From assembly GCA_043769845.1 (NCBI GenBank), contig JAYVIX010000360.1, positions 1 through 58,842 on the forward strand: a stretch of DNA of 58,842 nt. Reading direction: 5' to 3'. Within the stretch, counting starts at the first letter, position 1. The number at the start of each line of letters is the position of its first letter. Below are positions 33,051 to 41,401 of the stretch, in pieces. The position numbers were made by a program, and so were the translations under genes. The notes under the pieces are model-generated. The model searched no databases. It was given only the letters and a program-made list of their open reading frames with translations, and had not been told where the DNA came from. Source of the DNA: UBA9547 sp043769845. Lineage in GTDB: Bacteria > Bacteroidota > Bacteroidia > Cytophagales > UBA9547.

Positions 33051-33079
33051 AAGAGGCTGCCACAATAAAGCGGCCTCTT
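33051..33079 (+). terminator. Terminator following element copy B
   Basis: 10-bp stem AAGAGGCTGC/GCGGCCTCTT with one G-U pair and a 9-nt loop, then a T-rich stretch. The rest of 33080-33326 shows no gene. Confidence 0.65.
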
Positions 33080-33326
33080 TAGTTAGTTGTTTTGTATTTA
33101 ACACAAAATCAAATACTTTTATAAAAGAGAGGTTTAGATTGTTTGCTATATTTATTCCTATTTCACAAAAAGGATTTTTAGATTTTATCGACTCACTCGA
33201 ACCAATGGCTTATTTCGAACGCAGGTATTGAGTAACTAAATCTATTTTTAAAATTTATCCTTGTAATAAAAATCCAAGGCATAAAAAAATTAAAAATAAT
33301 TCGTGAAATACCAGTTTAAGGTTCTT

Positions 33327-33533
33327 TTAGGAACGACTAAATAGGTTAGCCACCCATGAAATGCCTTTCGAAATGGTAGATGAAATAAACATCACGGCCA
33401 TAATAAAAATGGAAAAAACGGCCAAAACTGGATAGAACAATGCAAACATGATGTTCCAGATGATCCAAACAATCGATTTTTTGGGTCTCTCAATTTTGAT
33501 GTAGCCTTCCTCGCCTTCGTGTGGTATGTCCAT
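33327..33533 (-). CDS. Small membrane protein, 68 aa
   Basis: A hydrophilic start (MDIPHEGEEGYIKIERPKKS) followed by one long hydrophobic segment or a tight pair (VWIIWNIMFALFYPVLAVFS, IFIMAVMFISSTIS). No family recognised. It could be a small envelope protein; the clean start and absence of other frames support it being real. Confidence 0.55.
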   Translation of the reverse strand: MDIPHEGEEGYIKIERPKKSIVWIIWNIMFALFYPVLAVFSIFIMAVMFISSTISKGISWVANLFSRS

Positions 33534-33554
33534 AGTTCAAATATAAACAATTGA

Positions 33555-33614
33555 TGTAGGGGTTCAAAATTTTGAACCCCTACATTTTGAACCCCCTACA
33601 AATTCCTATCTTTG
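33555..33614 (+). promoter_or_regulatory. hisB promoter with 30-bp perfect palindrome
   Basis: Bases 33555-33584 are a perfect 30-bp palindrome with arms TTTTGAACCCCTACA; a third, near-identical copy (one extra C) follows at 33585-33600 and supplies TTTG at 33586-33589. With a 17-nt spacer to TATCTTTG (33607-33614) this forms a Bacteroidota promoter for hisB. The palindrome is a likely regulator site or a repeat insertion. Confidence 0.5.
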
Positions 33615-33717
33615 CGGTTTCAATAAATATCAAATTGTTTGTTTTAGAAAAAATAAATAACCGTTGATACCAACCTCATTCGACTATTAATTATTGACTA
33701 TTAATTATTAATTATAC

Positions 33718-34830
33718 ATGTCTTCCAAAAAGAAAGTCCTTTTCATCGACCGTGACGGAACCATTATCATCGAACCACCTGTCGATTTTCAAATAGATTC
33801 GCTCGAAAAACTGGAATTCCTTCCAAAATCCATCACCAATCTTCACAAAATTGCGTCAGAATTGGATTATGAATTGGTGATGGTAACCAACCAAGATGGA
33901 TTGGGAACGGCTTCATTTCCAGAAGACACTTTTTGGCCTGCACACAACAAAATGATGAAAACGTTGGAAGGTGAAGGGATTCATTTTGCAAAAGTACACA
34001 TCGACAAATCGTTCGAGCACGAAAACAAGCCTACTCGGAAACCTGCTATCGGCATGTTGACGGAATATTTGAATGGAAGTTATGACCTAGAAAATTCCTG
34101 CGTCATTGGCGACCGCCTCACCGATGTAAAACTAGCCGACAACCTTGGCAGTAAATCCATCTTTATCAGCAAAACAAAACCAGAATCAATCTCTGTCAAC
34201 TGTCAACTAACGACCGACAACTGGGACGAAATCTACCGTTTCCTTCGTTATCCAGAAAGAAAGGCCGAAATTCAACGCGATACGAAAGAAACTAAAATTC
34301 ATATCCAACTGAACTTGGATGGAACCGGCCAATCGAAAATGGAAACTGGGTTGGGATTCTTCGATCATATGTTGGATCAGTTGGCTCGCCATTCGGGCTG
34401 CGATCTTTTCATCAAAGTAGAAGGCGACCTTCATGTAGACGAGCATCATACGATTGAAGACACAGCTTTGGCACTTGGCGAAGCCTTCTCAAAAGCGATA
34501 GGCGACAAGCGTGGAATTGAACGCTACGGCTATTTGTTGCCGATGGACGATGTGCTGGCACAAGTAGCGATCGATTTCTCGGGCCGCAATTGGCTAATGT
34601 GGGACGTAGAATTCAAACGCGAAAAAGTGGGCGACATGCCTACCGAAATGTTCTACCATTTCTTCAAATCATTTACCGATACGGCTCGTTGCAACCTAAA
34701 CGTGAAATGCGAAGGCGAAAACGAACACCACAAAATAGAATCCATCTTCAAAGCCTGGGCCAAAAGCATCAAAATGGCCGTGAAACGTGGGGAAAGTAAT
34801 GCGATTCCTAGTACGAAGGGGATTTTGTAG
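33718..34830 (+). CDS. hisB: Bifunctional histidinol-phosphatase / imidazoleglycerol-phosphate dehydratase
   Basis: 370 residues. The N-terminal HAD phosphatase (residues 1-165) has the DxD nucleophile motif VLFIDRDGTIIIEPP, then VTNQDGLG and the C-terminal acid motif IGDRLTDVKLAD. The dehydratase half (180-370) has the manganese-binding DHMLDQLARHSGCD, DEHHTIEDTALALGEA and the late FHHHKIE-type block (ENEHHKIESIFKAWAK). Complete bifunctional enzyme of histidine synthesis; no other his gene is in the window. Confidence 0.95.
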   Translation: MSSKKKVLFIDRDGTIIIEPPVDFQIDSLEKLEFLPKSITNLHKIASELDYELVMVTNQDGLGTASFPEDTFWPAHNKMMKTLEGEGIHFAKVHIDKSFEHENKPTRKPAIGMLTEYLNGSYDLENSCVIGDRLTDVKLADNLGSKSIFISKTKPESISVNCQLTTDNWDEIYRFLRYPERKAEIQRDTKETKIHIQLNLDGTGQSKMETGLGFFDHMLDQLARHSGCDLFIKVEGDLHVDEHHTIEDTALALGEAFSKAIGDKRGIERYGYLLPMDDVLAQVAIDFSGRNWLMWDVEFKREKVGDMPTEMFYHFFKSFTDTARCNLNVKCEGENEHHKIESIFKAWAKSIKMAVKRGESNAIPSTKGIL

Positions 34831-34852
34831 TATTAGGTTTGGGGAATTAGGT

Positions 34853-34888
34853 AAAAAGTGCTGTCACTGACTTGTGACAGCACTTTTT
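34853..34888. terminator. Bidirectional terminator between hisB and ptuB
   Basis: 15-bp stem (34853-34867 and 34874-34888) with A tract before and T tract after, serving the convergent hisB and ptuB. Confidence 0.85.
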
Positions 34889-34892
34889 TTGA

Positions 34893-35627
34893 CTAAACCA
34901 ATTCAGGAAAATTGGCCTTTATCATTCCTCTGAATTCACAAGAATCTTGTTTGTATTTTTGAATAAGAGCTTTCACTTCTAAATGACTTGGATCTAGTTT
35001 TGCCAAATCCAAAAGAGCCTTCGCAATTTTCAGAAATTCTAACCTTTCTTCGTTTAGTCTATCCAAACCTGTTCTTTGAATGGTAATTCTGCCTTTTTCT
35101 GTTTTTCCGTAAGCTATTTCCTGTCGGAAAGAGACATGTTCTTCGGGATCTTCTTTCGAAGGATGAACAAGCAATGGATCTTCTTTTGTTATCTCATCAT
35201 GATGAGATAAGGCTCTTTTGGTAGGATTTGTAAGTGGAAAAAAGTTCTTTTTGAATTGTTGATTACAGAATTGACATGAGAAAAATAGATTGTCCCAATC
35301 ATAGGCTAGCCAATAGTAGCCGGGTTTTTGCAATTTCTCGTTTTCGTCTTGCTGATAGCCACCCTTTGGTCTGAAATGCTCTACATCACCATAGGCATTA
35401 TTGCCAAACTTGCCTTCACAAAAACAGCATTTTTGATGTTGTACGCTTTTCAACTTGGATTTCACAGTTTCGTGACCATAAATATCCTCGTCAATTTTCA
35501 TCTTTTTCTTCCCTGAAATATACTCACTTGGGCTTGAGTCATATTCCTGACAATGAGCTGTTTTTTTAGCTTGACCTTTGGTGGTAAGAATAGTAGGAAT
35601 CTCTGATCCTTTATCGATCCGAATCAT
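34893..35627 (-). CDS. ptuB: Septu PtuB-like HNH nuclease (TIGR02646 type)
   Basis: 244 residues. HNH/beta-beta-alpha-metal nuclease: zinc CxxC at C67-C70 (KCCFC), catalytic DVEHFRPK (D81, H84), N113 in DWDNLFFSCQFCN with the second CxxC at C118-C121. C-terminal helical region (RLEFLKIAKALLDLAKLD). Encoded 11 nt after the ATPase gene. In the Septu anti-phage system PtuB degrades or nicks nucleic acid when PtuA is activated. No reverse transcriptase is nearby, so this is not a retron-type system. Function assignment is inferred from pairing. Confidence 0.83.
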   Translation of the reverse strand: MIRIDKGSEIPTILTTKGQAKKTAHCQEYDSSPSEYISGKKKMKIDEDIYGHETVKSKLKSVQHQKCCFCEGKFGNNAYGDVEHFRPKGGYQQDENEKLQKPGYYWLAYDWDNLFFSCQFCNQQFKKNFFPLTNPTKRALSHHDEITKEDPLLVHPSKEDPEEHVSFRQEIAYGKTEKGRITIQRTGLDRLNEERLEFLKIAKALLDLAKLDPSHLEVKALIQKYKQDSCEFRGMIKANFPELV

Positions 35628-35638
35628 AAAAAAATAGA

Positions 35639-36892
35639 CTAGATTCCTTGTAGTTTGCGTGCTGCGTTGCGGATGATTTCCATCGCTTTAATATCATCCG
35701 AAGTCTCACCGACAGGTAGATCGCCTATTTGTTTTTCTAGAGATGCAACCAAAGCCTCGTCTTCTTTTGTCAAAGTTTTTTGAGATAAAATCTCTGCTCT
35801 TTTTCTGATGGCATCTTCCGTTTGTGGTGGACGAGCTGTTTCCAAACCAAAAAGATCGCTTGTTAAGATTTGGTCTACACGCCAATTCTTGATGGTGTCC
35901 ATGTGATTGTAGATTTTCACACCGTCCTCTTCTTTTTTGAGCAAGACAATATTAGCATCTGCTGGTGCAGCCTGAACTATCAACGGACTGTGTGAAGTAA
36001 CAATAAACTGGGTATTCGGGAAATGACGATCTAAATCTTGGATAATTCTTCGTTGCCAAGAAGGATGAAGGTGTAAATCTATTTCATCTACCAAACAGAT
36101 TGCTGGTTCTGCTAGTGGATTTTCGCTTTCTGGGAAACGTTCAAACATCCTACGAGCAAAGTCCAACACCCAAGCCATCATCGTTAAATATCCATGACTG
36201 AGGTCGCGCATAGGGACTCTACCATGATCGGTTACTGCTATTACTGAGTTTTTGAAAACTTTGCTTGTTTCAAATTCAAAATCTTGAACGTCAGGAAGAA
36301 TATCTACTAGAAGCTTTTTAATTTTTTCTAATCTGGCTTTTGAATCTGGCGCATTATTTTTTAGTGCGTAATCAGCTTGAAGAAGCCATTCTTCTCCATT
36401 TAACAGTTCAGAATCAAACAACAAACTAGAATGCCGATCATCATCATTTGTTGTGTTTGATAATGCAGAATTAGACATCTTTCTAGAAGCTCCAAAAGCA
36501 ATTATTCTTAATGTATCAAGATTCGGGTTTTCTGCCGCCAGCATTTCTGAAGATCCTTCAAATTTTATAAAGCCAATATCATCATTGTTCCATACTTTAA
36601 GGACAAGACCTCCTAGATTATTAATGTTTGCTTTTAACAATTCTGGGGCAAAATGCAACCATGGGATATAAAGCGTTTTCTCTTTAACTTTTTCAAGAGC
36701 ATAACTTGAATCAGCAGGAGAGCAAAAAACTATCGACTTCAAAAGTGTGGTTTTTCCCGTTCCGTTATTTCCCAAAATGATATTCCACTTGCTGGGTTTT
36801 TTATCTGTAGAAAGCTCTAATATTTGCTTTGTCTTAAAGCACTTTACTCCTTCTACTTCTAATGAACCAAGATATGGGAAGTCGCTATTCAT
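35639..36892 (-). CDS. ptuA: Septu PtuA-like ABC/SMC-type ATPase
   Basis: 417 residues. ATPase partner of the HNH protein. Walker A LGNNGTGKTTL (40-50), signature-like region RDLSHGYLTMMAWVLDF (230-246), Walker B ICLVDEIDLHLHPSW (266-280), H-switch VTSHSPLIV (299-307), all typical of the AAA_21-type ATPases of Septu and related systems. A helical C-terminal region (residues 340-417) may mediate oligomerisation. It begins 33 nt after the DUF255 gene. The pair lies between hisB and a conserved gene, consistent with acquired defence genes. Confidence 0.82.
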   Translation of the reverse strand: MNSDFPYLGSLEVEGVKCFKTKQILELSTDKKPSKWNIILGNNGTGKTTLLKSIVFCSPADSSYALEKVKEKTLYIPWLHFAPELLKANINNLGGLVLKVWNNDDIGFIKFEGSSEMLAAENPNLDTLRIIAFGASRKMSNSALSNTTNDDDRHSSLLFDSELLNGEEWLLQADYALKNNAPDSKARLEKIKKLLVDILPDVQDFEFETSKVFKNSVIAVTDHGRVPMRDLSHGYLTMMAWVLDFARRMFERFPESENPLAEPAICLVDEIDLHLHPSWQRRIIQDLDRHFPNTQFIVTSHSPLIVQAAPADANIVLLKKEEDGVKIYNHMDTIKNWRVDQILTSDLFGLETARPPQTEDAIRKRAEILSQKTLTKEDEALVASLEKQIGDLPVGETSDDIKAMEIIRNAARKLQGI

Positions 36893-36925
36893 AAAATGTA
36901 TTTACTCTGTAATAAGTAAAGTTAA

Positions 36926-38941
36926 TTAATTTCTTTTTGGATAGACCTCCTCCACACTCATCACCGGCAACTGACACGTTTTATTTTGACACACATAAAT
37001 AGCCGTTTGTCCATTTATCGCAGTTCGGTTTGCGAGTAATTCTAGAGAACTTGTTGTTTGGGTACCAACAAAAACTTTATTGGCAAAATGTTGATCGTCA
37101 AGTTCTTTTCTGAAATCCAAGGCCTTTTCGCCTACAATTGCGATCTCGTGTATTGGTTTAAGGAGATAAAGCGAGGTGCTTGCCCAATTCGCCAAATAAT
37201 AAGGCTCCCTCGAAAGTAGATTTTGGACGGTTTGTACCATTTTCTCGCCAATGGTTACGTAGGTGTCGTTGCCCAGCAAATGACCAAGCAAGATCAGATT
37301 GGTCGCCATCATGGAATTGGAAGCAGGGATGACATTGTCAAAAATCTCTTTCTTCCTCGCGATCAGTTTTTCCGATGCTGACGAAGTAAAGAAAAACAAA
37401 TGCTCATTCTCGTCCCAAAAATTAGCCAAACAGGTTTCTGTCAATGTTTCTGCCAAACGAAGCCATTTCTCTTCAAAAGTAGCTTGATACAAATTGCTGA
37501 ACGCCTGAATAACGGCCGCGTAATCTTCCAAATAGCCTTCTATTTTGGCTGTCCCGTTTTTGTAGGAATGAAAAAGTTGGCCGTTTTGAATCAGGTTTTT
37601 CTCTATAAAATGGGCGTTGTCAATGGCCATCTGCAGGAATAATTCCTCATCAAAAACTCTATACGCATCTACGATTCCATTCAACATCAGTCCGTTCCAT
37701 GAAGCAAGTATTTTGTCGTCCAAACCTGGGCGAACTCTTTTTTCTCTTTCTTTTAGAAGGATGCTTTGCCATTCTTTTTCCAAAAGTTGAAAATCGGGAT
37801 GGACAAGGTTGTTTTTCTTGCAGAATTCTTCACTTGTCTCGTTTCTGCACAAGATGTTGGTTTCGTGTTCCCAAGTGCCTTCTTCGTACACATTGTAGTA
37901 TTTTAGGAAGAGCGATTTTTGGGGCAAGTCCAAGTGGACGATTTCGTCAAACGTCCATACATAAAACTTTCCTTCCACACCTTCGCTGTCTGCGTCAAGG
38001 GCGGAATAAAATCCGTGTTCTGACGAGGTAAGTTCGCGTTCCACAAAGGCAATGGTTTGGAAAACTGTTTCTTTGTAGAGTGGTTCTTTGGTGAGCTGGT
38101 ATGCTTCGGAATACAGACTCACCAATTGCCCATTGTCGTACAACATTTTCTCGAAATGAGGAGCAAACCATTCTACGTCAGTACTATAACGAGCAAAACC
38201 TCCACCAATTTGGTCGTAGATTCCACCCAAAGCCATTTTTTTCAATGTGAGATGCAACTGGTCGAGAGCAGCCTGGTTTTTGCTGTGTGCATAATAGCGC
38301 AATAAAAATAACCAAACACATGGCATCGGGAATTTTGGTGCACGATTGTTTCCGCCCAGTTCGGTATCAAACGAGCGAGCCAAATGGGCAAACATTTGGT
38401 CGTAGTGCTCTTGTGACAGCGTAATGGTTTCGGCACCCAATCCATATTTTTCAAATTCCGAACGATTGAGTGTAGTCGCAAATCCATCAGCCGATTGTTC
38501 CAGTTTTTTGCGGTCGTTCACAAACGCATTTTGGACTCCTTCAAGCAAATTTGCCCATTTGTTGGCTGGAAAATAAGTACCTCCATAAAACGGTTTCCCA
38601 TCAGGCATCAGCACCACATTCAAAGGCCAGCCACCTTGCAAACCCATGGCATGGACAGCATCCATATAAATCTGGTCAATATCGGGACGTTCTTCACGGT
38701 CTACTTTTATGCACACGAAATGTGCGTTCATCAGTTTGGCGATCTCCGCATTTTCGAAGCTTTCGCGCTCCATCACATGGCACCAATGGCAGGCCGAATA
38801 GCCTACACTTAGGATAATCGGTTTGTCTTCCGCCTTGGCTTTCTCCAACGCTTCCTCTCCCCACGGAAACCAATCTACAGGATTGTGGGCATGTTGAAGT
38901 AAATATGGACTGGTTTCTTGGGCTAGGCGGTTGGCAAACAT
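36926..38941 (-). CDS. DUF255 thioredoxin-domain protein (YyaL/SPATA20 family)
   Basis: 671 residues. N-terminal thioredoxin-like domain with NPVDWFPWGEEALEKAKAED, then the active site SACHWCHVMERESF; GGWPLNVVLMPDGKPFYGGT follows. The central part is an (alpha/alpha)6 barrel of glycosidase type (GGIYDQIGGGFARYSTDVEW, FYVWTFDEIVHL, SWNGLMLNGIVDAYR) and the C-terminus a small domain ending QNKTCQLPVMSVEEVYPK. Normal length. Exact substrate unknown. Probably cotranscribed with ptuA downstream. Confidence 0.9.
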   Translation of the reverse strand: MFANRLAQETSPYLLQHAHNPVDWFPWGEEALEKAKAEDKPIILSVGYSACHWCHVMERESFENAEIAKLMNAHFVCIKVDREERPDIDQIYMDAVHAMGLQGGWPLNVVLMPDGKPFYGGTYFPANKWANLLEGVQNAFVNDRKKLEQSADGFATTLNRSEFEKYGLGAETITLSQEHYDQMFAHLARSFDTELGGNNRAPKFPMPCVWLFLLRYYAHSKNQAALDQLHLTLKKMALGGIYDQIGGGFARYSTDVEWFAPHFEKMLYDNGQLVSLYSEAYQLTKEPLYKETVFQTIAFVERELTSSEHGFYSALDADSEGVEGKFYVWTFDEIVHLDLPQKSLFLKYYNVYEEGTWEHETNILCRNETSEEFCKKNNLVHPDFQLLEKEWQSILLKEREKRVRPGLDDKILASWNGLMLNGIVDAYRVFDEELFLQMAIDNAHFIEKNLIQNGQLFHSYKNGTAKIEGYLEDYAAVIQAFSNLYQATFEEKWLRLAETLTETCLANFWDENEHLFFFTSSASEKLIARKKEIFDNVIPASNSMMATNLILLGHLLGNDTYVTIGEKMVQTVQNLLSREPYYLANWASTSLYLLKPIHEIAIVGEKALDFRKELDDQHFANKVFVGTQTTSSLELLANRTAINGQTAIYVCQNKTCQLPVMSVEEVYPKRN

Positions 38942-39067
38942 GAGATGGGCAATTTTAGGTTGTAAAGATACAGCTTGACTGGAAGTTTCTTGAAAATCAA
39001 ATCAACCACAAGAAAATCAAATTGTGCACTTTGTGAAAACCTGTGAGACTTTGTTGTTAATCTCTAA

Positions 39068-40114
39068 TCAGTTACTCAACTGATTGTTATAAAAATCGGG
39101 ACATGGAAGCGTTTGGAGTCTTTGCTTCGGCTTTTTGTAGCCACCGCATAGCACATAGCCCAGCGAAATCTCGTGCGTACCTCGCGCAAATGGCGATAGT
39201 TTCGAAATCGCATAATCGTAACTATATCCTATACTCAGTTTTTCGAAACGAATACCGGCCTGAAACGACAGTGCGTCTTTGTTAGTAAAACTGTCAACGG
39301 TTTTCTGCAATGGAATTCCGCGGTACCAAAGACCTATAAAATAAGGTTTGGCGAGGTAATAAAATCCCAGATCTAATTGCGCAAACGAACCTTGATGCTT
39401 GAGCAGAAACGTAGGTGTGATGCTTTTGAGGCGTTTTGCACGTTTATCATACGCTTGTTTTTCCGAATGATTGAGCATAAAACGATAGCCCGAATGAATC
39501 GAAAACTTTGCTGGCAATTGCGATTTTCCGTCTGTAGCCATAAAAGTTTGATTTGGTTGGTTGATGTGATGAGCCGAAAAACCAAACCAAAAATGGGAAG
39601 TATAGTACAGCAAACCGCCCGAAAGATCGGCATAATTGGAGCGTGATTTTTTGTTGTAATAATCGGCCGAATATGTATCCTGAGGGCCTTCGTCTGTAAA
39701 TTGGTCGGGAAATGTAAGTTTCAGAATATCAATATTCTTGCTCACAAAACCGAGCTGAATACCCGCACGTAGACTTTGTTTTTTGGAAAAATCAACCCGA
39801 TAGGAATAGAAAAATGAAGCTTCAACAGTAGATATCCCGTTAGCGCCAATCTGGTCGCTTAGAAATTGCGCCCCAATTCCACTATTATATTTGTCGATAT
39901 TGTGGTCGGCCGAAAACGCAAACGTATTGTAGGGTTTTTTCAGTCCAAACCATTGGTTGCGGTAAATACTCGCAAACCGCGTGCAACCAGTCGAACCTGC
40001 AAAAGCCGGATTCAGATACAAAGGCGCAGCATAATACTGCGAAAACTGCGGATCCTGAGCTTGCAGATTGAAAACGTGAGAAATAAGAAAAATAAAAAAT
40101 CCTCTTTTGAGCAT
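39068..40114 (-). CDS. PorP/SprF family type IX secretion membrane protein
   Basis: 348 residues. Signal peptide MLKRGFFIFLISHVFNLQAQ, then DPQFSQYYAAPLYLNPAFAG, the family signature at the N-terminus of the mature outer-membrane protein, and beta-strand repeats to the C-terminus (FSIGYSYDYAISKLSPFARG, HEISLGYVL). SprF/PorP proteins act in T9SS secretion and gliding-adhesin export, usually with a partner secreted protein; none is adjacent here. Confidence 0.9.
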   Translation of the reverse strand: MLKRGFFIFLISHVFNLQAQDPQFSQYYAAPLYLNPAFAGSTGCTRFASIYRNQWFGLKKPYNTFAFSADHNIDKYNSGIGAQFLSDQIGANGISTVEASFFYSYRVDFSKKQSLRAGIQLGFVSKNIDILKLTFPDQFTDEGPQDTYSADYYNKKSRSNYADLSGGLLYYTSHFWFGFSAHHINQPNQTFMATDGKSQLPAKFSIHSGYRFMLNHSEKQAYDKRAKRLKSITPTFLLKHQGSFAQLDLGFYYLAKPYFIGLWYRGIPLQKTVDSFTNKDALSFQAGIRFEKLSIGYSYDYAISKLSPFARGTHEISLGYVLCGGYKKPKQRLQTLPCPDFYNNQLSN

Positions 40115-40312
40115 GTCCGTTAGTTCCGATGCTTAATGTCGTTTGTAGAACAATGGTAAGTTAGATAAGTTTTAGGTTGAATTTTAAATGAATTATTATT
40201 CATTATATTATTGCAATCTTTTAGTCATTTTTTTCGAAAAATAGGACGAAGATTTTGTTCAAGCTGGAATCTCGCAGTACAAAGCTTATTTTTGTGTGTT
40301 AGAAAACAAAAG

Positions 40313-41401
40313 ATGCCCAAGAAAAAAGTAATTCTGCCAGTCATCAACGACCTTGCCACCGACCAGCGGATGCACAAAATCAGTCTTACGCTGCACCAAA
40401 ATGGTTACGAAGTGCTACTAGTCGGTACCAAACGAGCCAATACCGAACCTTTAATGTCTCGAGAATACCAAACCGATCGGTTTTCGATTTATTTCAAAAA
40501 CGGCAAATTCTTTTATCTCGAATTCAATCTAAAGCTCTTTTTTTATCTTTTGTTCAAGAAAGTCGACATCATCACGTCCAACGATTTGGACACGCTTTTG
40601 CCTTGCTATTTGAATGCCAAACTGAAAGGCACCGAACTGATTTACGATTCGCACGAATATTTTACCGAACAACCCGAACTGGAAGAACGACCAGCTACCA
40701 AAAAAATGTGGTTGAAACTGGAACAATTTCTTTTTCCGAAACTGAAAAAAATTACGACCGTTAACCAAAGTTTGGCCGATATTTATTCCAATCTGTATCA
40801 GAAAGACATCAAAATTGTACGCAATGTGCCTTTTCGAGCATCTGATATGCCTTTGGTCGAAAAAGAAAACATTGTCATTTACCAAGGCAACATCAACAAA
40901 AGTCGTGGTATCGAGACCATGCTGGAGGCTTTGGTGCATTTGGAGGATGTGATGTTCTGGTGCATCGGGCCGGGCGATGTGCTGGACGAAATGAAAAACT
41001 TGGCTCGGGAATTGCAAGTCGATCATAAAGTAAAATTTTTTGGCAGGGTCCCGTTTCAAAACCTGCGCGAGTTGACCTTACAGGCCAAAATCGGAATCAG
41101 TATCGAACAACCAATCGGGCTGAACTCGACCTTGTGTCTTCCCAACAAATTGCTCGATTATATCCAATGTCGCATTCCGGTGATTGTGTCCGATTTGCCC
41201 GAGTTGCGCCATGTAGTTGGAAAATATCAGAACGGAATCATTCTGAAAACACATACCGCCAAGGAACTAGCCGAAGCAATCAACCAACTGATGCACAACG
41301 AGCTAAAGCGACAAGAATGCATTAGAAATTCGGAGAAAGCAGCCGAAGATCTGTGTTGGGAAAAAGAGAAAGAAGTACTTCTGGAATTGTATCGTTCATG
41401 A
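40313..41401 (+). CDS. Glycosyltransferase, GT4-like
   Basis: 362 residues from ATG 40313 (MPKKKVILPVINDLATDQRM; an upstream ATG adds 34 unlikely residues). GT-B fold: DLATDQRMHKISLTL motif and ELIYDSHEYFTEQPELEERP in the acceptor domain; donor-domain NKSRGIETMLEAL, VKFFGRVPFQNLRELT and KIGISIEQPIGLNSTLCLPNKLLDYI. Transfers a sugar in surface polysaccharide synthesis. Its stop overlaps the next glycosyltransferase start (ATGA). Confidence 0.83.
   Translation: MPKKKVILPVINDLATDQRMHKISLTLHQNGYEVLLVGTKRANTEPLMSREYQTDRFSIYFKNGKFFYLEFNLKLFFYLLFKKVDIITSNDLDTLLPCYLNAKLKGTELIYDSHEYFTEQPELEERPATKKMWLKLEQFLFPKLKKITTVNQSLADIYSNLYQKDIKIVRNVPFRASDMPLVEKENIVIYQGNINKSRGIETMLEALVHLEDVMFWCIGPGDVLDEMKNLARELQVDHKVKFFGRVPFQNLRELTLQAKIGISIEQPIGLNSTLCLPNKLLDYIQCRIPVIVSDLPELRHVVGKYQNGIILKTHTAKELAEAINQLMHNELKRQECIRNSEKAAEDLCWEKEKEVLLELYRS

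Noticed and set aside
34893..36892. Retron-type defence system
   Set aside because: The HNH protein resembles the retron-associated kind, but no reverse transcriptase or msr/msd-like inverted structure is present in 33000-38900.
40529..41059. Minus-strand open frame of 176 codons inside the first glycosyltransferase
   Set aside because: Antisense to a well-supported gene and without protein-like motifs.
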